Part shown: positions 7,101 to 15,019 of the stretch, one piece after another
Layout: each line of letters begins with the position of its first letter
Numbering within the stretch: the stretch's first letter is position 1
Assembly: GCA_948907985.1 (NCBI GenBank)
Contig: CAQWMM010000003.1
Location: 1-64,000, forward strand
Length of the DNA stretch: 64,000 nucleotides
Source of the DNA: an uncultured Bacillota bacterium
Lineage (GTDB): Bacteria > Bacillota > Dehalobacteriia > UBA4068 > UBA4997
Reading direction: 5' to 3'
Notes under the pieces: generated by a model
Told to the model about the DNA's origin: nothing
What the model saw: the letters and a program-made list of their open reading frames with translations, nothing else
Database searches by the model: none
Program-made: the position numbers and the translations under genes

Positions 7101-9575
7101 GGCATTGACGGCGGCAAAGGGGACTATAAAGAACAGCTTATTAAAATCAAGGTTAACCCGCCGTTGGTAGGCGATATTAGCGTTATTGAGGCCCCCTTGG
7201 CTAAAGAAATGGTTTACTATCCAGGCCAGACCGTTACCTTTAAGTTGCCCAACAGCATTATGGCTAATTATAACGGGCAACTGCAATGGTCGATTGATAA
7301 CGCCGGTGAGCTGGCGCTGTTTGGAATCACACTGACGCTTAGCGATCCTAAAGCGCCAATGCCTACGCTTACAATCCCCACCAACTTCCCTGTTGATAAA
7401 ATCGATGAGATAAAGGTACGGGTGCATAACAGCGCGGTTGACGATCTGGATAAAACTACCGATAAAGTTCAGAAAATCAGGGTGGAAAAATTTATCCCGG
7501 TCAGCAGCTTTACCGGTGAGCTGCCAAAGACAGTATATTTATCCCCGGAAAACGGCACCGCCGAGATTGATTTGAGCGTTATTAAGATTAAAAACGCTGA
7601 CGCCGCTACCTGCAAAACGATTGAATGGTATAACGGCGAAGATAAAATAGAGGGCGATAAGTTTTATGCCGAGAAAGTCGGCCCGCTTACCTTAACCGCC
7701 AAAGTTGTTAACGGCACGCAGGCCTATGGCGACGCAAAAGACGCAGACTTTAGTCAATCCTTTAATATTGAGGTTAAACCGGCGCAAACCGGGCCGATTG
7801 AAATTGTATCAGGCACCGAGCCTTTGGCAGGAGATAAGACCTATTATGCCGGACAAACAGCCGGTTTCAAAATGTCTGACGCGATAATGAATTTGTATGG
7901 CGGAACATTGGTATGGACTACCGACAATACCAAAGTAACAGGCGAAAAAGATACAAACAATAATTATGTTATTGATATTCCTGCCGATTTTTCCGGCAAG
8001 CTGAAGATAACCGCCACCAACCCCTCCACCGAGGAAAATATACCGCGGGAATATGAAATAACCGTATTGCCGTTTACTTCATTTGATAACACAACATTTA
8101 CAATTTCCAATCCAACGCATAAAGATAACACCCCTGATGTTAAAATAGGCGGTACGTTACCGCTTAAATATGATGTAACCGGCGATGATTGGAACAAAGA
8201 CCTGCAAACAATCACCTGGGGCTTTGCCAAAGGGGATAGACACGAGAGCGAAAAAACCACAATTGACGACAAAGGCGTCCTTACTATTGGTGCTGATGAA
8301 ACTGCCGACACAATCAAGGTGGTTGCCACAATGGCAAACGGTCGGTTGGTTGACAACAAGCTGGAAGAGTTGCCTTCTAATACTTTAGATATTTCGGTTG
8401 ATCGTCTGAATGTCAGCAATATCTTCTGGCAGCGTGATACCAAGGATGATCCGACACTCATTGGCGAAAATGATATTCCGGAGTTTTACGCCGGTGAAAA
8501 TATTACATTCTCAGCTGACGCATTGTCTACTTCGGTAGGTGGGCGCGATATTGAATGGAATATCACCAATTTAGATGCTATTATGAAACTATACCCAACT
8601 GCTAAAATTGATATTGACGGCGGCAAACTAATCGGCACTGATGTTATTAAGGCAGACACAACACTAAATATTACCGCTCAAACTGTCGGCGCGGCCAAAG
8701 AGGTATCTGTATTGATTAAACCTTTCACTTCGGTAAGTAAATTGGAAATTGCCGCTAATGGTTCTACAACCGTAGAAACTGGCCAAACCTTACAGTTTAC
8801 GTCAACTGTTACGCCTGTTGACGCGACCAAGGCAAGCGATATTGAGTGGAGCATAATAACCACTCATAAAGAGGGAACAAAAATAGAGAATGGTTTATTA
8901 ACTATTGCTAATGACGAAGATGCAAAAACGATTACAGTTCAGGCTGCTATTAGAAACGGCAAAATAGCTAGCAATAAATTGCAAGATGTAACCAGCAGTG
9001 CAAAGGTTACGCCGTTTACATCCGTATCCGATATTACTATTGACTACCAAAAAGAGGGAAATAATATACGGTTCTCGGCTACTGTAAATCCGACAACTGC
9101 AAGCGTTAAAACTGTTAAATGGACTATAAGCGGCAACAAATCAGGTACATCCATAAACGCAACAACTGGTCTGTTAACTATTGCCGCTGATGATGATAGC
9201 CTAATCACAGTTACGGCAACCATTGAAAAATGTAAATTAAACAATGGTACTTATGGAAATGTAACCGCGACGGCAACAGTTCAAAATGGTAGTGTAACTG
9301 TCCAGAGCGCCAGTGCAAATTCGCGCGCCAAGGTTGCCGCACAGCCGGCTACTTCCTCCGTACCCGCTACCATAGAACCGGAAAAGAAAGTTGAGGAAGA
9401 AAAACAGACCAGCAGCAAGGACAATACTATCAAGAAGTCGGCTGCTGAAATCCGCGCCGAACAGGCCGCTGCCGAGCGCGAACAGATCGAGGCGGAAAAA
9501 CGCGCCCAGAGGGCCCGTCAGTCTTCAATCGCCAAAGGCTCTGGCGTCAGCAAAACCCAGGTTTCTGCGGATTAA
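4164..9575 (+). CDS. Giant S-layer-type protein with SLH domains and Ig-like repeats
   Basis: 1803 residues. Residues 1-33 are a signal peptide ending APQPALA. Three SLH domains follow (about 36-80, 94-140, 154-200), with the family signatures GYPDGTFRPEASVTRAEF, FNPEDPLTREEAAS and FNPTKALSRAEAAS; these bind pyruvylated cell-wall polymer. A Ser/Gly/Asn linker (about 210-245) leads to beta-strand repeats (about 265-440), an Asp/Asn tract near 460, a second such block to about 690, then roughly ten Ig-like (Big-type) repeats with recurring KPFTSVS- or LTATV-type edges up to about 1690. The last 80 residues are highly charged and alanine-rich. AAAGGAT precedes the ATG. The last third looks more AT-rich in codon use than the first. 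It probably forms the S-layer or a surface adhesin. Confidence 0.9.
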   Translation: MKYCKPLRYLLSAAALLSGLGLGIGGAPQPALAVTDLAPSHWAASTINAYVSRGVMSGYPDGTFRPEASVTRAEFVKMVNNVFGYNTPGSISFPDVSASYWGYDDIAKGVFAGYINGDENGRFNPEDPLTREEAASIICRIKGLAPNQAPASQYADSGKIATWAAPYVGAATQFGYMEGNGDGTFNPTKALSRAEAASVLAKAESGKTYTTPGAGYTGSSTGSNSSSGSSSNTNSNTLHRDGYTSSSSNRVSDYTMSSGESRLSDKTITGNLYLPSNLGAKTVHLEDLTVEGTVYVRGGGTIDVDDCDFDKVVLDKSGVTFTANSKSKIDDLEFWRNGRIEGGGYGDVTIADDSVSTVNIDAAVDNLVLDTDANVRLGRNADIDNFEATSNADRAKINFAKDAYVGDMDLYDRVEITGSGEINKMYTHVSGISSSIEPNKLITSGSGTRPTYTNNTGSDDDDDDDNNNSSNNNNKPGGSTTTPTVKDLVVTSNVNGNNGKKGDANYDTVTVQRAGVTVSNVIVDTNLIIDTAVADGTVTLDHVTVKGQVYIHGGGQNSIIFSDCVLEKNIYIDKKPTETVKQPVGLKLNNGTTLKGDIVVQNNANIATSPKEYILNKVIVDGTLTEPLRLDAHVDNLTVNTSGKLNIELDNSNINVLVAAKAEVIAKGKGKINDVTGVPNLNVDMLTPPDEYTRPELPNFKAIISLSGIPEKIEQGGSIQLDKIQAKYSDSSTATISNVVWTVTNDTAGVSRTDNLLTAANTGKFTLTGTVKNGVSIGKDFVSQPFTVTVTEVFIPAEKITANIREAVTLVEQDDKREFRIDLKTVDSTVSPSNASNREISWSVKGEGASINGENVLILTEPGNVTLTATVLNGKADGDLRETFKIKVDAPYRPVTKVELTGLQLVDGAYQAYAGTDFKLDTKVYSDKDGITPTNSLIKWELAKESPTGITQDQLANNPNPTLRAGNTGEIVLRPVISGGIDGGKGDYKEQLIKIKVNPPLVGDISVIEAPLAKEMVYYPGQTVTFKLPNSIMANYNGQLQWSIDNAGELALFGITLTLSDPKAPMPTLTIPTNFPVDKIDEIKVRVHNSAVDDLDKTTDKVQKIRVEKFIPVSSFTGELPKTVYLSPENGTAEIDLSVIKIKNADAATCKTIEWYNGEDKIEGDKFYAEKVGPLTLTAKVVNGTQAYGDAKDADFSQSFNIEVKPAQTGPIEIVSGTEPLAGDKTYYAGQTAGFKMSDAIMNLYGGTLVWTTDNTKVTGEKDTNNNYVIDIPADFSGKLKITATNPSTEENIPREYEITVLPFTSFDNTTFTISNPTHKDNTPDVKIGGTLPLKYDVTGDDWNKDLQTITWGFAKGDRHESEKTTIDDKGVLTIGADETADTIKVVATMANGRLVDNKLEELPSNTLDISVDRLNVSNIFWQRDTKDDPTLIGENDIPEFYAGENITFSADALSTSVGGRDIEWNITNLDAIMKLYPTAKIDIDGGKLIGTDVIKADTTLNITAQTVGAAKEVSVLIKPFTSVSKLEIAANGSTTVETGQTLQFTSTVTPVDATKASDIEWSIITTHKEGTKIENGLLTIANDEDAKTITVQAAIRNGKIASNKLQDVTSSAKVTPFTSVSDITIDYQKEGNNIRFSATVNPTTASVKTVKWTISGNKSGTSINATTGLLTIAADDDSLITVTATIEKCKLNNGTYGNVTATATVQNGSVTVQSASANSRAKVAAQPATSSVPATIEPEKKVEEEKQTSSKDNTIKKSAAEIRAEQAAAEREQIEAEKRAQRARQSSIAKGSGVSKTQVSAD

Positions 9576-9618
9576 CCTGAAAATTGGCGACAGGCCAGAA
9601 TCAGTTTAAGTATAGTAA

Positions 9619-9659
9619 AATAGCCGAACCTTTTTCTTGAGGGTTCGGCTATTTTTTCT
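9619..9659 (+). terminator. Strong terminator after the S-layer gene
   Basis: AATAGCCGAACC and GGTTCGGCTATT form a 12-bp stem followed by a T run. It also faces the convergent coat operon. Confidence 0.9.
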
Positions 9660-9686
9660 TTTGGCTAAAAGCTTTCGCGTGCAGCC

Positions 9687-9953
9687 CTAGTTAGCGCCCT
9701 GGCTGCAACAGAATTTTTGTTTGACAGAGTTGATTTTGTTCTGCTCTGCCTGGTCCGGGGAATACCAGCCTTTGGCGGACATTTTGTTGTAGATATTGTC
9801 TTGAATGGCCAGCGAATTGTTAAGGGCGCTGTTGAAAGTTTGATGCACGTTGGCGGTGGAGGATTCGATAGCGCCGTGCATATAGAGATCGCAGACGCCT
9901 TTTTCCAGCAGCAGCATATTTTCCATCAGGTTTTTATCGTTATTGTTGTTCAT
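9687..9953 (-). CDS. Spore coat protein, CotF family
   Basis: An 88-residue protein matching the CotF pattern: an N-terminal poly-Asn stretch, then LLLEKGVCDLYMHGAIESS, VHQTFNSALNNSLAIQ and the C-terminal NKMSAKGWYSPDQAEQNKI. Proteins of this family are built into the coat of endospores as small helical bundles. AAAGGAGG precedes the ATG. It is the second gene of a two-gene operon with the 57-residue protein 12 nt upstream. Confidence 0.88.
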   Translation of the reverse strand: MNNNNDKNLMENMLLLEKGVCDLYMHGAIESSTANVHQTFNSALNNSLAIQDNIYNKMSAKGWYSPDQAEQNKINSVKQKFCCSQGAN

Positions 9954-9965
9954 GGGGGGCCTCCT

Positions 9966-10139
9966 TTACAGCAGACTGAAAAAGCTTTGATAAATTTGTT
10001 GGTTCTTTTGCGCCATTTGCTGAACGCAGGTTTTTAATTCGGCGTCTTGCAGCTGGCCGAGGGTTTCTTGGCATTTGCTTTGAAAATACTGCGCATGGCC
10101 GAGAGCGTCTTCAATATACAGCAGTTCTTTGCTCGTCAT
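9966..10139 (-). CDS. Small spore-coat-associated protein
   Basis: A 57-residue protein beginning MTSKELLYIEDALGHAQ and ending QIYQSFFSLL, predicted wholly helical, with two cysteines. CAGGAGGT lies 6 nt before its ATG. Small proteins of this kind commonly precede CotF-family genes in Clostridia and share their helical pattern. Its role is inferred from the operon and the forespore-type promoter. Confidence 0.75.
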   Translation of the reverse strand: MTSKELLYIEDALGHAQYFQSKCQETLGQLQDAELKTCVQQMAQKNQQIYQSFFSLL

Positions 10140-10182
10140 GGTTTGTACCTCCTGAGTAATCGTTTTGTTGTCTGTGTATAGA

Positions 10183-10212
10183 TAGTTTGCCCGGGGCGGC
10201 GGGTTTTATTCA
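10183..10212 (-). promoter_or_regulatory. Candidate sigma-G/sigma-F forespore promoter of the coat operon
   Basis: On the minus strand TGAATA (10207-10212), a 17-bp spacer and CAAACTA (10183-10189) fit the Bacillus sigma-G consensus TGAATA / CATACTA with one mismatch. It lies 44 bp before the first coat gene. This would place expression in the forespore. Confidence 0.6.
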
Positions 10213-10231
10213 TTTTTTTGCTTTGCCGCAT

Positions 10232-10268
10232 GATGGCATGGAATGTCCGATTGAGATGTGTTAAAATG
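10232..10268 (+). promoter_or_regulatory. 37-bp repeated promoter-like element, copy 1
   Basis: Thirty-five of 37 bases are identical to 11952-11988. It ends in TGTGTTAAAATG, an extended -10-like box (TAAAAT, 10262-10267), but has no -35 box at the normal distance. The conserved upstream half ATGGCATGGAATGTCC may be an activator site. It lies 40 bp before the small terminase gene. Confidence 0.6.
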
Positions 10269-10307
10269 CTAGTATAAAAAAATATGAAAAATTTTAGGGG
10301 GGATTAT

Positions 10308-10535
10308 ATGGTGGAAAAAGCCAGGCGGGCAGTGGCCTGCAAAACGGAGATTATGCAGTTTTTGACGGAGGTGATGCGCGGCGAGCTGGACGCGCCCAAG
10401 GTGAGCGAGCGAACCAAGGCGGCGGAACTGTTGGGGCGCAGCAAGCATATTTTTTCTGATAAGGCGGAGAAAAATAAAGAGGCCGAGCGGGCGTTGGAGG
10501 TGAGAATTTGGGGCGAGGATGATTTGGCGGATTGA
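10308..10535 (+). CDS. Small terminase subunit, C-terminal remnant
   Basis: A 75-residue protein with the typical C-terminal sequence of PBSX/SPP1-type small terminases (ERTKAAELLGRSKHIFSDKAE). Full-length relatives are about 130-280 residues and begin with a helix-turn-helix domain that recognises the packaging site; that domain is absent and no remnant is visible upstream. A GGGGGG run lies about 6 nt before the ATG at 10308. Loss of site recognition would fit unspecific DNA packaging, as in PBSX or gene transfer agents, or simple decay. Confidence 0.7.
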   Translation: MVEKARRAVACKTEIMQFLTEVMRGELDAPKVSERTKAAELLGRSKHIFSDKAEKNKEAERALEVRIWGEDDLAD

Positions 10536-10567
10536 GATTGGCCGTGGGGCGGAAAGGCGGTGAGGGT

Positions 10568-11800
10568 GTGCAGGAAATATATCTGCCGGATTTGGTGGGC
10601 GGAGGTTATCGGGATTTTTGGCATTTTACCGGCCGCTACCGCGTGGTGAAAGGCAGCCGGGCCAGCAAGAAATCCAAAACGACGGCGCTTAATTTGATTT
10701 GGCGGCTGCTACGCCTGCCGCAGACCAATTTGTTGGTGGTGCGCAAAACTTACCGCTCTTTGCGAGATTCGTGCTATGCGGAACTTTGCTGGGCAATCCG
10801 GCGGCTGGGCGTGGAAGCGGCCTGGCAGCGCCGGGAGGAGCCTTTGGAACTGACCTATTTGCCGACGGGGCAGAAGATCTTTTTTCGGGGGTTGGATGAC
10901 CCGCAAAAAATAACTTCGATTGCCGCGCGGCAGGGACAGCTCTGTTTTTTATGGCTGGAGGAGGCCTATGAGGTTAGCCGGGAGGAAGATTTTGCTATTT
11001 TGGATGAGAGTATTCGGGGCGAGGCCCCTTTTAAGCAGCTGACGCTGACTTTTAACCCGTGGAATGAAAACCACTGGTTAAAGCGGCGTTTTTTTGACTG
11101 CCCGGCTAGCCCGGATATTTTGGCCAAGACGGTGGATTATCGCTGCAATGAGTTTTTGGACGAGGCCGACCGGCGCGTTTTTGCCAATATGGCCATTCAG
11201 AACCCGCGGCGTTACCGGGTGGCCGGTTTGGGAGAATGGGGCGTGGCCGAGGGGCTGGTTTATGAAAACTGGCGCGAGGCGGACTTTGACTGGCGGGAGG
11301 CAGCCGCGGGGGCGCAGGCGCGCAGTATCTTTGGGCTGGATTTTGGTTATGTGAATGATGAGACAGCTCTGTTTTGTGGCCTGGTTGATTTGACGGCGCG
11401 GCGTATTTGGGTTTTTGATGAGATATACCGGCGGGGGTTGAGCAATGAGCAGCTTTATGCCGAGATTGTGGCTAAGGGTTATGCTAAGGAGAAAATTTGC
11501 GCGGACAGCGCCGAGCCGAAGAGCATTGACCGCCTGCGGGAACTGGGCTTGAGCCGGATTAAGCCTGCGCGCAAGGGAGCGGACAGCGTGCGGCACGGAA
11601 TTGACTTTTTGCAGGGTTTTGAAATTTTGGTATCGCCGCGCTGCCCCAATTTTTTGGCCGAGATCAGCGCGTATAGCTGGCAGACAGACAAAAATGGCCG
11701 GCTGCTGAATGTGCCGGAGGACGGGCATAATCATTTGATGGACGCGATGCGTTATGCGGCGGAGGATTTGCTGCGGGGAGCCAGTTTTAGTTTTGCCTAA
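10568..11800 (+). CDS. Phage terminase large subunit, PBSX family
   Basis: The packaging motor ATPase and nuclease. About 410 residues. The N-terminal ATPase part has a P-loop-like VVKGSRASKKSKTT, then VVRKTYRSLRDSCY and the Walker B region LCFLWLEEAYEV; the C-terminal RNase H-like nuclease part begins IFGLDFGYVNDETA, with further acidic sites at FDEIY and CADSAEPKS and DAMRYAAEDLL at the end. All motifs look intact. The GTG at 10568 follows AAAGGCGGTGA; an upstream TTG at 10532 overlapping the small-terminase stop is the alternative. Confidence 0.92.
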   Translation: MQEIYLPDLVGGGYRDFWHFTGRYRVVKGSRASKKSKTTALNLIWRLLRLPQTNLLVVRKTYRSLRDSCYAELCWAIRRLGVEAAWQRREEPLELTYLPTGQKIFFRGLDDPQKITSIAARQGQLCFLWLEEAYEVSREEDFAILDESIRGEAPFKQLTLTFNPWNENHWLKRRFFDCPASPDILAKTVDYRCNEFLDEADRRVFANMAIQNPRRYRVAGLGEWGVAEGLVYENWREADFDWREAAAGAQARSIFGLDFGYVNDETALFCGLVDLTARRIWVFDEIYRRGLSNEQLYAEIVAKGYAKEKICADSAEPKSIDRLRELGLSRIKPARKGADSVRHGIDFLQGFEILVSPRCPNFLAEISAYSWQTDKNGRLLNVPEDGHNHLMDAMRYAAEDLLRGASFSFA

Positions 11801-11922
11801 AAAAGTTCACTAGTACTCCATCTGCTTTGTCATTAGGCTGTTTGGCTTCGTCAACGTACTATTAGTACGCCTCCTCGCCGCACAGTCTAATTCCTCGCAT
11901 TTGGGGCACTATTGAACTTTTT
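11800..11922 (+). repeat. 123-bp foldback element, copy 1
   Basis: An imperfect palindrome bounded by AAAAAGTTCA and TGAACTTTTT. Its centre is the perfect inverted repeat CGTACTATTAGTACG (11855-11869), flanked by GTCAA and CCTCCTCG. It starts on the last base of the terminase stop codon. A related 123-bp element lies at 36331-36453 with the same core but different arms. Confidence 0.85.
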
Positions 11923-11951
11923 AGTTTAGTAAAATATCCTTAGGAAAAAAA

Positions 11952-11988
11952 GATGGCATGGAATGTCCGATTGTGATGTGTTAGAATG
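11952..11988 (+). promoter_or_regulatory. 37-bp repeated promoter-like element, copy 2
   Basis: Near-identical to 10232-10268 (two differences), here with a TAGAAT -10-like box. It lies 60 bp before the portal gene, downstream of the foldback element, and may restart transcription of the cassette. Confidence 0.6.
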
Positions 11989-12047
11989 GTATCATCAGGA
12001 AAGAATGAGAGCAACAGAAAAAGATTGAGGAGGGATGAAAAATTATA

Positions 12048-13538
12048 ATGCAAAAAATTGCCGATGCGTGCCGCAGGCTGAGTTCAGCCGGCGGTTTTTT
12101 GTACGCCGGAAAAGGCGGGCAGCCCGAGGAGCTGGAGGTGTTGGCCTGGGAACTGGAACGCTGGCTGACCTCGGAGCGGCGGCGTTGGATGGTGTTGGGC
12201 GAAGAATATTTTGCCGGCCGGCAGGATATTCTGCGGGAGCAGCGCCTGGTGATTGGGCGCGGCGGCCAGTTGGAGCCGGCCCAAAATCTGCCGAATAACC
12301 GGCTGGTGAATAATCAGTATGCCAAGTTGGTGAACCAGAAAACCAACTATATGTTGGGGCAACCGATTAGCTGGGAGGCGGAATGCCCAAAATTTGCCGA
12401 CGCGTTGAGCCGGGTTTTTGACCGGACGTTTATGCGGCTGTTAAAAAGGCTGGGCAAGGATTGTTATAATCAGGGGATTGCCTGGCTTTATCCGTATATT
12501 GATTTGAGCGGGCGGCTGGCCTTTGCCCGCTTTGGCGGCCGGGAGATTTTGCCCTTTTGGGCGGACGCGGAACATAATATTTTAACGGGCGCTTTGCGTT
12601 TGTTTGGCCGGGAGGTTTGGCGGCGGGGGCGGCTGCAAACCGTTTGGGGCGTGGAAGTGTATGATAGCGGCGGGGTGCGCCGGTTTGGCTGGGAGCCGGG
12701 GGCCGGCAGGCTGACGGCCTGGCAGTGGGACGCGCCGGGCGAGCGAGCGGACAATTCGGCGGCGGGCCGGCGGCTGGCTTATTTGCGGCATCGGACGGCG
12801 GCTGGTGGCTGGGAGGAATTTAATTGGCAGCGCGTGCCGTTGATTCCTTTTAAGCTGAATGAAAGGGAACAGCCTTTGATCTGCCGGGTGAAATCCTTGC
12901 AGGACGCGCTGAATACCATGTTATCTGGTTTTGAAAACGTTATGCAGGAAGACAGCCGCAACACAATTTTGGTGATTAAAAATTATGACGGTACGGATTT
13001 GGCGGAGTTTCGACATAATTTGGCGGCGTTTGGGGCGGTTAAGGTGAAAACGATCGACGGCGCGGAGGGCGGTATTGACAGCCTGGCCGTTGAAGTGGAC
13101 GCCGGCAATTATCAGGCTATTCTGGAACTTTTGCAGCGGGCGATTATTGAAAACGGTTTGGGGTTTGATTCTAAGCTGGACCGGGCTTATCGGGCGGCCA
13201 ATGAGTTGAATATTAAATCAATGTATAGCGACATATGCCTGGACGCTAACGATTTGGAAACTGAATGGCAGGCCAGTTTTACCGACTTGCTGTGGTTTGT
13301 GAAACGCTATCTGGCGATGAGCGGACAGGGCGATTTTCTGGATTGTGGCTGGCGGCTGATTTTTAACCGGGACATTATGATTGACGAAAGCGAGGTTATT
13401 GACAACTGTTTGAAATCCCGCGGGCTGCTTTCGGATAAATCAATTATTGCCCAGCACCCCTGGGTGAACGACGTGGAGGGCGAGCTGCGCCGTTTGCAGG
13501 CGCAGGCCAAACAGGAAAATGACGAGGCGCAGTTATGA
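12048..13538 (+). CDS. Phage portal protein, SPP1 Gp6-like
   Basis: Forms the dodecameric channel at the capsid vertex through which DNA is packed. The 496 residues follow the SPP1/PBSX portal pattern: an N-terminal helical region with NNRLVNNQYAKLVNQKTNYMLGQPI at about residue 84, the wing region with NQGIAWLYPYID, and a C-terminal clip/crown region with SLQDALNTMLSGFENVMQ and FDSKLDRAYRAANELNIKSMYSD. GAGGAGGG lies 13 nt before the ATG, a longer gap than usual. The next gene overlaps by 4 nt. Confidence 0.92.
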   Translation: MQKIADACRRLSSAGGFLYAGKGGQPEELEVLAWELERWLTSERRRWMVLGEEYFAGRQDILREQRLVIGRGGQLEPAQNLPNNRLVNNQYAKLVNQKTNYMLGQPISWEAECPKFADALSRVFDRTFMRLLKRLGKDCYNQGIAWLYPYIDLSGRLAFARFGGREILPFWADAEHNILTGALRLFGREVWRRGRLQTVWGVEVYDSGGVRRFGWEPGAGRLTAWQWDAPGERADNSAAGRRLAYLRHRTAAGGWEEFNWQRVPLIPFKLNEREQPLICRVKSLQDALNTMLSGFENVMQEDSRNTILVIKNYDGTDLAEFRHNLAAFGAVKVKTIDGAEGGIDSLAVEVDAGNYQAILELLQRAIIENGLGFDSKLDRAYRAANELNIKSMYSDICLDANDLETEWQASFTDLLWFVKRYLAMSGQGDFLDCGWRLIFNRDIMIDESEVIDNCLKSRGLLSDKSIIAQHPWVNDVEGELRRLQAQAKQENDEAQL

Positions 13539-14488
13539 AACAGTTTGATTTGTTGATTGGCAACGGCGAAGACTGGCTGAGGCCGCAGGTTTTAAGCGGC
13601 CTGCGCTTGCAGCGGGGGGCTAACGCGGCGGCGGTGTTGGATTTTGCGGTGCTTAAAAACGGTATGCTTAACTTTTTGGAGGGCGCGCCGGTGCGGCTGT
13701 TGGTTGACGGGCAGGTGATTTTTGCCGGGCGGGTGTTTGCCAAAAAGCGCAGTCAGCCGGAAATTATTCAGGTTCGGGCTTATGACCAGCTGCGTTATTT
13801 GCAAAACCGGGACTGCTGCGTTATGCAGGATTTTTCGCCGGGGGATTTGCTGCGGCGGATTTGCAGCGAGAATAATTTGCAGATTGGAACGGTGGCGGAT
13901 TGTGGGGTGCGCCTGTCGGCGCATAGCTTTGACAACCGGCGCTATCTGGATATGCTGGGGGAGGTGTTGAATGAGGTTTGGCAGGCCAAGGGCAGCCGCT
14001 ATTTTGTTTATGACGAGGCCGGCAAAATCTGCCTGCGGAGCTGCTGGGATTTGCGGGTGAATATTCTGTTGGCGGAGAACTGCATTGGCGGCTATGAATA
14101 TGCTACCTCGGTGGACGGACAAACCTTTAACCGGGTTAAGGTGATTTATGAGGATAAGCGCAAGGGCCTGCGCAAGGAGTTTGTGGCGGAGAACCGGGAG
14201 CGAATTGACGATTGGGGGCCATTGCAGCTGGTGAGCAAGAGCGCCGACGCTAGGCAGCAGACTTATAGCCGGGCCAGAGAACTTTTGCAGGCTTATCAGC
14301 GGCGGCAGGAAAGCCTGGTGGTGCGGGACGCGCCAGGGGATTGGCGGGTACGCGGCGGCGGCATGGTTGGCCTGCGTTTGAATTTGGGCGAGCAGCTGGT
14401 GGACTGTTGGGCGTTGGTGAAAAGAGCGGAGCACAGAATTGTGGCGGGAAATTGTTTGATGAATTTAAACCTGGAGTGTATATATTAA
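13535..14488 (+). CDS. Baseplate hub protein, XkdQ/YqbQ family
   Basis: A 317-residue protein of the PBSX XkdQ type, related to the gpD/gp27 hub at the tail tip. Visible family traits are LEGAPVRLLVDGQVIFAGRVF (about 46-66), IIQVRAYDQLRYLQNRDC (about 73-90) and the WQAKGSRYFVYDEAGKICLRS region (about 148-170). It overlaps the portal gene by ATGA. In PBSX, XkdQ lies after XkdP within the tail genes; here it directly follows the portal, an unusual position. Confidence 0.85.
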   Translation: MKQFDLLIGNGEDWLRPQVLSGLRLQRGANAAAVLDFAVLKNGMLNFLEGAPVRLLVDGQVIFAGRVFAKKRSQPEIIQVRAYDQLRYLQNRDCCVMQDFSPGDLLRRICSENNLQIGTVADCGVRLSAHSFDNRRYLDMLGEVLNEVWQAKGSRYFVYDEAGKICLRSCWDLRVNILLAENCIGGYEYATSVDGQTFNRVKVIYEDKRKGLRKEFVAENRERIDDWGPLQLVSKSADARQQTYSRARELLQAYQRRQESLVVRDAPGDWRVRGGGMVGLRLNLGEQLVDCWALVKRAEHRIVAGNCLMNLNLECIY

Positions 14489-14531
14489 GCTGACATATTA
14501 AATATATATGAATTTTGGGGAGGGGTGAGAA

Positions 14532-14978
14532 ATGTATCATTATTTTATTGGCGATGTGGAGCTGCCGCTGGCGCCGGAAAAATACAGCCTGAAGATTTGC
14601 CAGAATAATCAGCTGGTGCAGCTGGCCGACGGCGGCGAAATGAACCTTTTGCGGCCGGCGGGGCTTAGGGAAATCAGCTTTGAATTGCTGCTGCCCTATT
14701 TTGAGGATTCGCCGCTGCTGCGCAACGGGGTTAAGGTTTTTAAGCCAATTTATTATTTGAACCGTCTGGCGGAATGGGCAGCGGCGGGGGAGCCTAGACG
14801 GCTGATTATTTATCGCTCGCTGCCGAACGGCGAGGAAATTTTTAATACCAGTATACTGGTGAGTTTGGAGGATTATCAGGTTTTGGAGGCGGCTGATTTG
14901 GGCTTTGACGTGCGGGTGGCTCTGCGGCTGCGCGAATATCAGGAAAAGGTTTGCCAGAAATATGTGGGCGGCTTATAG
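14532..14978 (+). CDS. Tail baseplate protein, XkdP N-terminal-like, without LysM
   Basis: The 148 residues match the N-terminal part of XkdP-like proteins: FIGDVELPLAPEKYSLK, a block of hydrophobic strands, and RRLIIYRSLPNGEEIFNTSILVSLEDYQVLEAAD. XkdP proteins usually carry a C-terminal LysM domain; it is missing here. GGGGAGGGGTGAG precedes the ATG. It follows XkdQ, the reverse of the PBSX order. Confidence 0.7.
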   Translation: MYHYFIGDVELPLAPEKYSLKICQNNQLVQLADGGEMNLLRPAGLREISFELLLPYFEDSPLLRNGVKVFKPIYYLNRLAEWAAAGEPRRLIIYRSLPNGEEIFNTSILVSLEDYQVLEAADLGFDVRVALRLREYQEKVCQKYVGGL

Positions 14979-15019
14979 GCGAATTTTGGCAGTTTGGCGG
15001 GAATTAAGGAGGTGAGCGT

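Noticed and set aside
10232..10268. Sigma-54, sigma-D or forespore promoter in the 37-bp repeat
   Set aside because: The TGGCA, CCGAT and GCATG pieces each fit only part of those consensus sequences and spacings.
12035..12298. Frame with an ATG directly after GAGGAGGG before the portal gene
   Set aside because: It is better placed for the ribosome site, but its product is Ala/Gly/Arg-rich out-of-frame sequence, while the frame from 12048 is a full portal protein.
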